Below, piece after piece: positions 48,060 to 59,000 of a stretch of DNA of 64,000 nucleotides. The stretch is from Malurus cyaneus samueli (lineage: Eukaryota; Chordata; Aves; Passeriformes; Maluridae), in NCBI GenBank assembly GCA_009741485.1, contig CM019216.1:22181521-22245520 (forward strand), written 5' to 3'. A program made the position numbers and the translations under genes. Under the pieces are notes generated by a model. The model was not told the DNA's origin, searched no databases, and saw only the letters and a program-made list of their open reading frames with translations. Positions within the stretch are counted from its first letter, which is position 1; each line of letters starts with the position of its first letter.

Positions 48060-49660
48060 AGGAGGCCAAGGAGAATTTCCATTCTTTATTGGATGTGGTA
48101 GGAAGCATAGAGATAAAGGATAAGGCTGAGGTACTTAATGCCTCCTTTACCTCAGCCTTTAATAGCAAGACCAGTTATTCTGTGGGTGCCAGCTCCCTGA
48201 GCTGTAACACAGGGTTGGGGAGTAGAATGAAACCCCATAATCCAAGGGGAAACGTTCATCATCTGCTGCACAACTTAGACGCACACAAGTCCATGGGCCC
48301 AGATGGAATTGAGCCCAGGGTACCGAAAGAGCTGGTGGAAATGATCACTGAGCCTCTTTTCATCATCTGTTGGCAGTCCTGCCTAACTGGGAAGGTCCCA
48401 GTTGACTGGAAATAGGCAAAGGTGATTCCCATCTAGAAGAGGGACTGGAAGGAGGAGGCAGGGAGCTACATCTTGACTGATCTAATCTTCTATGACAGTG
48501 ACCCACTTAGATACTGTCTACCAAACTTTAATAAAGCCTTGGACTCAATTTCCCAGACCATTCTCCTGGAGAAACTGGCTGCTCATGGTTTGGACAGGGA
48601 TGCTCTTGCTGGGTGAAAAACTGGCTGAATGGCCAGGCCCAGAGGGTGGTGGTGAATGGTGCTGCACTCAGCTGGTGGCCGGTCACTGGTGGTGTTCCCC
48701 AGGACTCAGGACCATTCCTGTTAAAGATAAAATAGCTTTAGCAATGATCTGGCTGAGGGGACTGAGTGCACCCTCAGTCAGTTTGCAGGTGACACCAGGT
48801 TGGGTGGGAGTGTTGATCTGCTGAAGGGTAGGAAGGCTCTGCAGAGGGATCTGGACAGGTTGGCTCGATGGTCCAAGGCCAATTATGTGAGGTGCAGCAA
48901 GGCCAAGTGCTGGGTCCTGCCCTTGGGTCACAACAACCCCATACAGAGCTACAGGCTGGGGGCAGAGAGGCTGAAAAGTGGCCCAGTGAAAAGGACCCGG
49001 GGGTGCTGGTTGACAGCAGCTGAACATGAGCCAGGGTGTGTCCGGGTGGCCAAGGCCAGTGGCATCCTGGCCTGGATCAGCAGTAGTGTGGCCAGCAGGA
49101 CCAGGGCAGTGACTGTCCCCCTGTACTCAGCACTGGTGAGGCCACACCTCAAATCCTGTGTCCAGGTCTGGGCCCCTCATGACAAGAAAGAGATTGAGGG
49201 TCTGGAGTGAGTATGGGGATGGGCAGCAGAGCTGGTGAAGGGTCTGGAGCACGAGTCCTGTGAGGAGCAGCTGAGGGAGCTGGGGGTGTTTAGCCTGGAG
49301 AAAAAGAGGCTCAGAGGAAACCTCATTGCTCTCTACAGCTGCCTGAAAGGAGAGTGTAAAAAGGTGGGGGTCAGTCTCTTTGGCCATGTAACAAGTCACA
49401 GAACACAAGGAAATGACCTCAAGTTGTGCCAGTGTAAGTTTATATTGAATATTAGGAAAAAAGTGTTTACAGAAAGGGTGTTCAAACATTGGAACACATT
49501 GCCCAGGGAAGTGGCTGAGTCACCATCCCTGCAGGCATTTAAAAGACATGTAGTGGCACTTAGGGACATGGTTTAGAGGTGGACTTGTCAGTGCTGGCAT
49601 AATAGTAGGACTTGATGATGTTATAGGTCTTTTGCAACCTAGACAGTTCTGTGTTTTTCT
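48060..49660 (+). mobile_element. CR1 LINE, partial reverse transcriptase region, broken
   Basis: A 5'-truncated CR1 copy on the + strand. Frames pass in order through CR1 pol landmarks: DKAEVLNASFTSAFNSKTSY, HKSMGPDGIEPRVPKEL, NKALDSISQTILLEKLAAHG, SQFAGDTRLGG, and the C-terminal [11 protein letters not shown] and [11 protein letters not shown] segments. The expected FADD-type catalytic motif reads FAGD here. Several stop codons and frameshifts (for example after VPVDWK near 48,413) show it is dead. The 3' end near 49,620-49,660 is degraded. It ends about 115 bases before the last putative PDZ-gene exon. Confidence 0.92.
48089..49576 (+). pseudogene. CR1 ORF2 (reverse transcriptase) pseudogene
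   Basis: Coding remnant within the CR1 copy. The readable blocks lie in at least three frames (48089-48415, 48800-49210, 49235-49576), separated by stops and indels, so no intact product is possible. The endonuclease part is missing through 5' truncation. Confidence 0.85.
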
Positions 49661-49776
49661 CTCACATATTTTTTTCTCATCATCTGTTTCCCCTGTCCCT
49701 TTGAAATATTCCCTTTAAACACTTCCCTGCTCTTCATCTGATTCGTTTCTCTGAAATCTTTCGCATCTTGCTGAAG

Positions 49777-49929
49777 ATACCTCGGATAATCCTCACGCGC
49801 CCTTCCACGTCTGATGAAGATGCTGACCAGTTGCCCCCAGACCCTGATGACTTTGAGCCTGAGGAGCCGGACAGCGCAGAAGGCCATGCCTATTCAGACT
49901 GTTTGAGCAGTGCTTTTTATTCTCCCTAA
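49777..49929 (+). CDS. Putative PDZ-gene terminal exon: acidic C-terminal tail
   Basis: Fifty codons and TAA: IPRIILTRPSTSDEDADQLP, then an acidic PDPDDFEPEEPDSAEG stretch and HAYSDCLSSAFYSP. The upstream TTTCTCTGAAATCTTTCGCATCTTGCTGAAG is a plausible polypyrimidine tract plus acceptor (AG at 49775-49776), in phase 0. The GC content of the exon exceeds both flanks, which fits coding constraint. The STSDED segment resembles a casein kinase 2 type acidic serine site (inference). No family was recognised. AATAAA overlaps the stop. Confidence 0.6.
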   Translation: MPRIILTRPSTSDEDADQLPPDPDDFEPEEPDSAEGHAYSDCLSSAFYSP

Positions 49930-49933
49930 TAAA
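49928..49933 (+). promoter_or_regulatory. Polyadenylation signal overlapping the stop codon
   Basis: AATAAA begins on the second base of the TAA stop (49927-49929). If used, the 3' UTR would be only a few tens of bases. A second AATAAA lies at 50486-50491 and may be the main signal. Confidence 0.4.
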
Positions 49934-50485
49934 GTATTTTTCTGGAAGGAGTTCATGGGTGGTTTTCTTTCCCTTTGATTATGTTTAATGTAGCACTTGA
50001 ACCACTATGCCTTATTTATAGTGAAAACCATTACATGGAGGATGAGTTTGAGCTGTGGGAGCAGAACTCTGAATTTGTTTGTCTTGAACTCTCCTTCGGC
50101 AAGAACTTGCAAGCCTGAAATGAAATGCACTGGGTCAAGTTATGTGAATGTCACCACGTGTTTCAGCAGCCACTCCTAAAGCTATCCTGCAGCACCCAAA
50201 TGTAATGGTGAAAAAAGCAGGTGGGTTTTATTCAGAAGGTACTTTACCCATTTGGAAACACACTGAAAACAATTGTACAGTTTGGTGGGATTTTTTAAAT
50301 CTTGTGTCCATGTTTTGTCTATACAGCTTGTCCTTCTATCACCCCCCACGTTCCTTTGATTTGTCCCTTTTAATGTCATTTTCTATGTGAATTAAAAGAC
50401 CATTTTCTGTCTTTAAATAGTGCTGATTTTTTTTACCCACTGAGAAATGTTATTTGTGTTGGAATTCTCTATCTCATTCTAATGT

Positions 50486-50491
50486 AATAAA
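50486..50491 (+). promoter_or_regulatory. Second candidate polyadenylation signal
   Basis: AATAAA about 560 bases after the stop of the putative PDZ gene, in an AT-rich trailer. A 3' UTR of this length is more usual than the zero-length option at the stop codon. Confidence 0.4.
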
Positions 50492-52829
50492 GAACAGTTT
50501 CTCTAGGGATGTCAGCAATGTGAATATATATCACATTTGAACAGGACCTGTAAGTTGTATTTTATGAGATCCAAGTGCAGGAGGCACCTTATGCAACTAT
50601 GTACCAGAGAGTGAACTGAGAAGCAATTTCTTATGCTTGAGGAACCGTCTGAAATTAAATTGTCCCCTGACTTGCATATAAGCAGAACACTTTTAATTTG
50701 CCTTACTGCAGTATGCCAGTTTCATGTATATGTAAATGTATGCATGTGTGATGTAAGCATTTAAGAGCAATTGTCCTGTATAACAGTTTCAATCCTTTAA
50801 TTCTCATTGCTATTCAGGTTTCTAATGCATTTTAAGCTGTTTAAGAACCTTTTGGGACTGTACTTTATTTGGGGTTCCACAGTGCTGCCTTAACTGAGAG
50901 GTGGGGTTTGGCCCTGCTAGACTTGAATGACATGACTTTCTTTTCATGTACATAAATTGTGCATTGATGGTTTTTATTATGTTTTTACAGTTTCTTTTCC
51001 TGTAAATGTAATATATCACAACCCAGTGACCTGGTAAATACTCATCTTCTATTCCCATTCTGAAAGATTTCTCAGATGATCATTCATTATAACTTCAATG
51101 AATGCTGGTAGCTGGTTTTTACAGAATTAAAAAGTTCCCAGGAGGCTATGACTGTCACAAAGAGAACAATATCTTCTACTGACAAAAGGAATATTTTATT
51201 TTGAAAAGATGAGTTTGCACTAACACTATAATATCAAGTCAACTGCATCCACTTTGGTTTGCATTTTAATTGAAGATAGCAATAGGAATATTAAGCTAAC
51301 CTCATTCATTTGCAAAATGAACATCTTGGAATCTATTATGACTTTAATATTAAAGACTGTATATTGTACATAAGCATAGGCTTAAATTATATCGATAAAT
51401 GAAATAATATTTGAAATTTTTGCTTCCCATCCCTTTTCTTCCTCCAAAATAAACAGGGCTCTTCCACCATGACTTAATGTTTGATCAATGCATGTTGCAG
51501 AAGTATCAGTCTCAGAGCCCACAAATGCTTTGGCACTAACTAGTAATGTATGGTTTACTACTGCTTTATTGTGTCTTACTAGGCTACAAAAAAAGCCCCC
51601 AACTCATTCAGCTGTTATAAACCAGCCCTAGGTTGCAGAATAAATTGTAGTTGAAAGCTAGTAAAACAAGAGTTCTGTTGAGAACTTGTATTTCTTTCTT
51701 TTTCCTTCCGATGCACAAGTTAGATTAGATGTTGGAAATCCAAACATTTGCTATAAAAATTACAATCTTTAACCAAATACTATCACCATTTAGATAACTT
51801 TTAAACACTGAGATATTTATCTGTCCTTTTCAAATGAATTTGTTTTCAAGGCAAATTTCATATTACAGTGTTGAGAATTTTTACTGTGAGTATAAACTTA
51901 TGGTAGTAACACACGCTATGGACATGCAGCTCTACAAAATATATCAATCAAAGCCTATGCTTATTCAAGCTTTGATTAAGAAAAAAAAAATCAGCCGCAG
52001 TTGATTATGTTTCGCTTTCGTTCTGCAAAAAGAGGGATAGAGGTAAAGGTCAGATGCTGGTGTCCTTATCAGCACTGAGTAATGTCTCTTTTGAGGTTTG
52101 GCTGTTTGATAAGAATGGGCAGAGACACAAGGTGGAGAGGCTCAATGGGAGTTGGTCTGTTAATGACTGCTCATATCCTGTGCTCCCGTTTCCTGCTGAC
52201 TGGGGAGGTGACCAGACAAAGTCACTGCCTGGTTATGGAGCAGTCACTTGTTTTCTGTGGGGAATGGGCTTCTCATTCTCAGCTGCAACATAATTTAAAA
52301 GATAGCTATGAAGGTATTTAATGCTTTCCTAATGTATTTCATTAGCCACATCTCATCATTGTTACATCAATCATTGTGGAGAATGGCATGGCAAACCATA
52401 TAAATCAATATGGGTGGGAAGATTTTTTTTTTTTTGTGTAACTAATCCGTTGAAAAATTTTCTGCCCAGGATAATTTGGTTTGCTGGGATATAGCAGTAA
52501 TATTTAGGGACATTGTATATATAACTGAAACAATGGATAGCTGACAGAAAGGAGGTCTGTTGTTCCACTTGTATTGATACTCCTGGAGGACAGTAGATGT
52601 AGGACCTTGCCAGCACAAGGATAGTCCACTTTAAAACACTTGATTTACAAGATCTGCAAAGAGAAGAACGCATGTACAGCTTTCCATGGACTGCCATGTC
52701 AGAAAAGGCTCTGAGCTCTTGGAAAAAATTTATTGTAGTGTTGAAATAACCTTCCTTGTTTTCATCCTCAAACATAAACTAACTTGTCAAGGAGCCTCCT
52801 GCTCCCTGTACATGACATGTAGGACTCTG
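50492..52829. other. AT-rich intergenic sequence
   Basis: No coding exon, mobile element or RNA gene was recognised. A- and T-tracts occur at about 51,983-51,990 and 52,423-52,436. Short open frames (for example 52054-52293) have no resemblance to known proteins. Confidence 0.6.
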
Positions 52830-53035
52830 CTTGCTCCCATGCAAAGCGGAGACTTGCGGTGCCTGTGCTGTTTTCCTTTTCCACGCCTGCTATCTCCTGC
52901 TCCGGGAGTGTTTGCAGAGCCAGCGGGGTGGACCAGGGAGCGACAGCAGCAGCTGTCGGGTGCCGCGGCAGGAATGTGGACCCACCTCTCCCAAGGATCA
53001 GCTTCCCACCCTTGGCTCCTGGCTGCCTGAAAGGT
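52830..53035 (+). other. GC-rich island with strong donor, possible first exon
   Basis: About 200 bases that are distinctly GC-rich with several CpGs (GCGGAGACTTGCGG, GTGCCGCGGCAGG) end at CTGAAAG|GTAAGC at 53035, a near-consensus 5' splice site. Frames are open on both strands but show no known family. It could be a non-coding first exon of the next gene (MLIP follows LRRC1 in mammals) or of a lncRNA. Inference only. Confidence 0.3.
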
Positions 53036-56000
53036 AAGCCTGCTTCATATCCTATCTCTGTAGCTCTGTCATGCTCTTCATTTCTGCAGGGATCCTGCCG
53101 TGAAATCCCAGCTAGAAACGCTGCTGGGGTGCTGTCATTTCCAGGAGCGTGCATGTGACCTTAGGTTCATGTGACCTGGGGTGTGACAGAGGGGACGCTT
53201 GCTGGCAGGGCACGATGGGGCTGAGAGGGTGAGCCCCAGAAATAACCTGGAAAGCTCAACTTGTGCCATCTGCTGGACTGGCAGTTACAAGTAACAGAAC
53301 TGCCTACTGAATTCTGTGCTTGTTGTTCCTTTCAACCTTTTGATTTAAATGCGGGACAGAAACTCTCTCCACATTAGAGCTTTAAAAATCACTGTGCGAG
53401 TAACTTCTGTATCAGTCGTAGGGTTTTTAACTGGTATATGTGACTTAAGTAGATGTTTTTTTCAACTGAGTTTAGTATAATTGACCACACCAGGAGCAGA
53501 ATTAATACTTTCAACTGTTGAATTCTCCTGATGTGTCTGATGCTGAGCAAATAAAAGCGACAGGCTTAGGAAAGCAGCAGTGCAGATGAGTGACGTGTGG
53601 TGCAGCTACTGGCTGGCAGCCCTGGGCTACTGCTGAGCCTAGCTGAAAATGAAAATGTGCGAATTTAAAGAATTCCAGGAGCCACAAGAGTGCAAACACA
53701 GCTGAGAGTGACACACAAAGTTTGTGATACTCACTTGATTCCTTCTCCAAGAACAGCAGGTCAAATGAGCACAGAATTACATCTGCTTAAATGTATTATA
53801 GGCTTAAATGCCCTATTTACACAATAATGTTATTTGGGCTATTCATCACTTGCATTTTACAAGAAAGCCCACAGCCCTCCCCTCAATCAACTTTTTCTCT
53901 TGGCCTCTTGTTAGGTCCTGTCTGAGAAACAGGTGACAAGAGACAAGTGACTGTCATAAAAAGAAGCAATTGGAAATAGCACAGTAATTTAGGCAATGTC
54001 TAGAACATGCTTTTTACTTAGCACCTGTTTGCTGTGTTTTCCCTTGCAAAGTAAAACGGGAAATATACAGTTACTAACAGTGTCTCAGAAGGTACTTGGA
54101 GAAGAATAACTATTTCTCTGTAGGAATAAGAAGAGTACTCTCATCATTATATAAAACCAAATTCTCAAATGGTTAGGATCATGGTCTTTCCTCAGGTTTA
54201 GTGATGAAATGTCATGCTGAGCAAGGTGTGGTAGATAATAAGGTGATGTCAGCTTTTCTATGGTCCTTTCATAATAGCATTCAGGCTGCAGAAGAGCCCT
54301 GCATCCAGCATTTCTTGAACTCCCTGATTTTTGTGTGATGGCATGAAGTTTGGTGTCATACTCCTTTGCACTCATAGCCCTTTTTTTTTCATGTTCTCAT
54401 CTCCAATGCAGTTTGCTCCAGCTCGCTGGCAGTTGCACATTTGGCAGCATGATACATCCAGAATATAAATTTCCATTTATGAGAAGTGGAGCTTCTTAAG
54501 TGAATGCCCTTAGATGCTTTTGCAAGAATGTTAATGGAAAACTCACTTGTGAAACTACATAGTCTCATCACTATCTTATGTTAAAATTGTTGAGTACAGT
54601 TCAGTCCATTGTCAGTTCCTTGGGTATCTGTAGAGATTGTCTCTGACACAGGAAAACAATGTAAGACCCTGCGAGTAAAGACTGTTTTGACACATGATTG
54701 GAGATTAAGTTTTAGGGTAGTTAGGATGAGTGCTAAGTTACACACAGCATAACACCAGATAAAAATCTGCCATTGCTTGCTCATATATGTTCTGCACTGC
54801 TAGTTTATTGCACCACTGCTCTTTTACCAGCATGCTTAACTATTCCCCAGCTCACGGAGAAAGTGACTCCCTTGGGAGCTGCTGTTTGGAAGCCTTCTGA
54901 CATCCAGGGTCTCCTGGCTACCAGTGGGGCAGGGCTGGGATGGCACTGAGCAGACACAGCTGAATGTGCCCACCTGAGGTGCTCCTGTCCTGGTCTGTCC
55001 TTTAGAACCATTGCAAATGGACAGGTTAATGGGAGTGGAGGGGGTTCAGGTTCTTCACCTGTGCCGCAGGAATGGACAGTAATGTAAGCAGCAGTGTAGT
55101 GTAAGCTGCTCCGTGGATCCCACTGGAGATCTCATTTGAGATCGTTAAGTGGTGCAAAGACATGATGAAGTTCCTTGCCACAGAGATAAGTTTCGACCTA
55201 ATGGAAAAGGTTATGAAGACAGGAACTTCTTATTACTGTTTGCCCTCACTGAAGAGTGGAGAACTGCAGCTTTCCTCTGGGTATTATGTTGCTTCCTCTT
55301 TCTCCTTTTGTCCCAGCATTTCCAGGAGACACAGTGGGTATATTTTTACTTCATGACATAAAGCTCATATTCATTCCCTCTGCTGCAGCAGCCATTGCAG
55401 ATTTGACTGGTTCTTTGCATCTGCCTTGCCATATTTACTCTTCTGATTGCTGTCTTACACTTCTAAAAGGAGAGGTAAAAGAAAGACTAAAGAAAACAAA
55501 TTTTCACTGAAGTAGCTTTTGTTTTGTACTAAAGAATGTTTCAGAACAGGAACAATCTAAGGTTTGGGGGTTTATTATCATCAATTTTTCGTATATAAGG
55601 TATATAGAGTGTTGGGGGATCACTGTCTACCTTTTCTCCCTGTCCAGGGCTTTAAAGATCACATGGGTATGGCATCTATCAAGAAACACATAGAAAGGGT
55701 TGTGCCTAGTTATGGCTGTTGTAAAATGATAGATGAAAAATCATTTAATATTTATTTATCCATTCATTAATCTTATATACTTATTTATTTTATGAGGTCT
55801 TTTACCAATGTGTTGCCAGGAAGAGGTGAAAAGGATGTGTGCCTACTAGGGATTTAGTGAGATACTTAAACAGCCAGCTTCACAGCATGTCTAATGAATC
55901 ACAGATTACCAGAGAGCACATTCTTGTTTAATAGTAGCAAGCTGTTAACAAACATTTTCTGTTTTTCTGTGTCTTCTTGCTTCTCCTTCCCTTGCTGGTA

Positions 56001-59000
56001 CACGCAGAGCTGTGTGTGTAAATCACACCTCAGACATGAGCCCAGTTGTTGTGGCAACAGAAGGGTGTGTTGTAAACCTTGGCATCCTCGGCAGAGCTGC
56101 TGAGGGTTCTCCAGCACTGCAGTTTCTAATATTGGCCTCCTGACTTTATCACTGTGAACCTGAGCCAGGTTATTCTTCTACAGTCACCTAAGAGACCCCA
56201 CAATCACTCTGATATGACTCTCAGCTCCATTTTAGTTGGTCACTGGTTTCTTCACAGTGCCTGCTGAAAGTTTAGCAATTATTTCTGCATTTCAAAAGTG
56301 CAAGATGTCATGATCTGATGCTGGGAAAGGAGAGCACACTCTGCATGCGGGTATATGGGGATAGCTTAGTCCCAAACTCAACAGGGAAAAACCAATAGTT
56401 ATGGTAAAGTGCTGTTTTAAAGTATTTTTCTGTGCGCTTTCATCTCTACATAGCAACATGTGGTGCCAGTGAATTATATTTGCCATTTTACTCGTTTAAT
56501 AATTTCTGAACTCAAGTTAGTGCTACTGAGGTGTAGCTGTTAATTTTCATGGACTTTTTCAGTGTGAGCTTTTGGGATAGAGGGGACAAGGAGAGAGTGA
56601 ATGGGGCCAGGAACCAAAATACATCCTGAACAATTTGCTGTGATACTGAACTGATGTTTATTGTTATCAGAGGCAGCTGTCTGCCCTCTCTCCACGCTTC
56701 TATTTGTGGATTTTCAATGGCTATAAATGGAAACACGCGCTGACCAGAAATCACCACAGCGCCCCCGATACTTTTCTCTCCTGACTCCAAAAGTACAGAG
56801 ATATCTAACATGTAGTCAGGTTGAATCACTTCTGCTCAGGATATTAGGTGATTTTTATTCCCCTGGGAAATGGAGTTAGGAAAACATGAAAGCAAAGACT
56901 CAGGAAGAGAAGCTTTACAGGAAAAGCAAATGGTAAGATATGTTGAGAAATGCTGATATTTGTAATTTTTTTAATGTCATTATACGCAGTAAAAGGAAGT
57001 CATCTGCTGTACTTTATAGGATTATTTCCTGGCTTCCTTTAACTGCTGACCTTGAAGATTAAAACTTTATTCATGTATGTTAAATTAATTATGGCAGTAT
57101 ATTTGTGTGGAAGTTATGGAAATATTGAATGCATTTTGTGTGCATGTGAAATACAAAAACTGAAATCTAGTTAAACATCAATTTGTTATCATAACCCAAA
57201 CTGATACCTAATGCTTATGGTTTTCTTGTATTTTTTTATGGGACTACTTTGTATCTTTGCACATTGTTTTCCATAACTTTAGATGAGTAAATGGCAGAAG
57301 AAATTTATTGTGTCTGGAGTGAGTCTGAAACTTACTGAAAAGAGGTGTGACCAAAACAAATTATTAAGAGAAACTGAAAACAGTCAAAACACTTCTTAAT
57401 TTCTGATTAGCTTAGGCTTGCTATGCAATTTATAATTGGCCTTGCATTAACGAGGTTATTTTTTTGATATTTCAAAAAGGGCAGTTTATTCTTGGCTTTG
57501 CAAAGGTGTGAAGAAAAGTGGCCATCACTGTTGCTAAGAAACAAACCAGTGCTGAATTTTTTAGTATTTATCTTAAATAGTAGTGGTGTTGCATTGATTT
57601 GGGTTCATAGTGGTCCAACTTTTTCTCCTGTTTAAACACAATGTTTGCCTCTACTAGCTTTAGTTAAGTGAGTTTTGGCAAACTTGTGTGTTTGTTAATG
57701 GTTTTAAATACAATTTCACCAAGGCAAGGTGCATTGGGTAGGAAATAGGGAAAGCACTGAAACTGAAAGTAATGACCTGGTCTTACACTGCTTTTTTGTT
57801 TCTTAAAAAAGCAGTATTTATCTAAAGAGTAATATTTGAAAGAGCATTGCTAAAGCTTCAGCATTAAGTTCTAGTGGGAGTATTATATTATAATTGTTCA
57901 TTTTCTCATTAATTAATTAATTCTTTAGACAGTGACCACAAATTTTCAGTTTGTGATTGATATATAAAATATGAGGAAAGCTTCAAAATGAAAAAAAAGT
58001 GTAAAGTCCACTTAATCTTCAGGAAAGGTTTCAAAGGAAACCTTTGAAATTTTGTTCTAGCTCATGCATAGAGAAAATAGATAGCAGTGTAATCAGCCAG
58101 GATGGTTATCTAATTGCAGACTATATCCTCATGCACAAAGAATTGAGCAGCCAGTCTTAAGTAAGATTCTTCCAAAATGCAGTGGGTTTCATTTGGAACC
58201 CTAATGAACTGCTGATGAACTTCTGTGTGCATCATTTACTAATTTTAAGAACAGCAAACAGGAGCAAACAGGGACCCCACTGATGGAACCCATGCTAAGG
58301 CCCATGTCAGGTCAGGCACTGTTCAGTAGTTTCAAAATGAGCTCCTCCCAACACGTTGAGCTGAGTGTCCCTGAGCAGTGGCAGGTCGCATTCCTGTGCT
58401 GCTCAGTGAGGGGAATGCAGATGCCTTGGCTCAGTGGGTTTCACAGCACTGTTGACAGTGGAGGAATGCCTCGGCTCTGTGCCAATCCTCCCAGCCCTTT
58501 CCATGTCCTCTTTCATCTGAGCCCCACTCTCCTCTATGTCCTACCTCAAACTCTCTTTGCCTATTTAGTCTTAATGCCTTTCTTTCTGTTTGCTGGATTG
58601 ATTTGCCTTTGCCCCCTCATTTTTTCCCTAGTTTTGTTTCTCCTGGACTTTTACTGATTCTGCCCTTTTCTCTTTGTTACATGCAGGTCAGGTCAACTGA
58701 CTGCATGGGAGCAGTGTCAATCTGTGGTACAGATACTATTTGTACATCTTATTGTTGATGCCTGTTCACATATTTAACTTCAGTAGAACAAATACATAAA
58801 CTATTTAATATTCTGCTTCCACCTCCTGTGCTGCCTTTTTTTTCCACTTCAGCTCAGTTGCCAACTCTCTTTAGCCACATTGGTGTGCTGATAAGTCTGC
58901 TTGTATTCCTGAATCATAGACATGCATGTCTAAGAGGTTGTTTTCCAAGGACATGATGTCTTTCCCAAGCCCCCTGTGTTCCCAAGCTGCCTTCTACAGT

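Larger units (their letters stand above)
30999..49929 (+). other. Putative PDZ-encoding gene or long LRRC1 3' arm, six exons
   Basis: Six open exons with consensus-type splice sites, all phase 0 at both ends, follow LRRC1 on the same strand: 68 + 79 + 30 + 26 + 32 codons, then 50 codons and a stop. Exons 3 and 4 encode the first half of a PDZ domain whose GSLGISIAGGKGS carboxylate-binding loop is of the Scribble type. Mammalian LRRC1 has no PDZ, but its LAP relatives (SCRIB, ERBIN, LRRC7) carry them C-terminal to the LRRs. The position and orientation suggest that these exons are the PDZ arm of a full-length LAP protein. No own promoter or start codon exon was identified. Alternatives are a separate PDZ gene starting elsewhere or a decaying remnant; the unbroken frames argue against old decay. 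I do not recognise exons 1, 2, 5 or 6 as a named family. Confidence 0.65.

Noticed and set aside
48089..49576. Possible host gene for the long + strand frames
   Set aside because: They are recognisable CR1 pol blocks in several frames with stops, so this is a LINE remnant.
58283..58657. Frame of 124 codons with a hydrophobic C-terminal half
   Set aside because: No homology recognised, no splice or promoter context, and T-rich DNA on the plus strand naturally gives Phe/Leu-rich hydrophobic frames.
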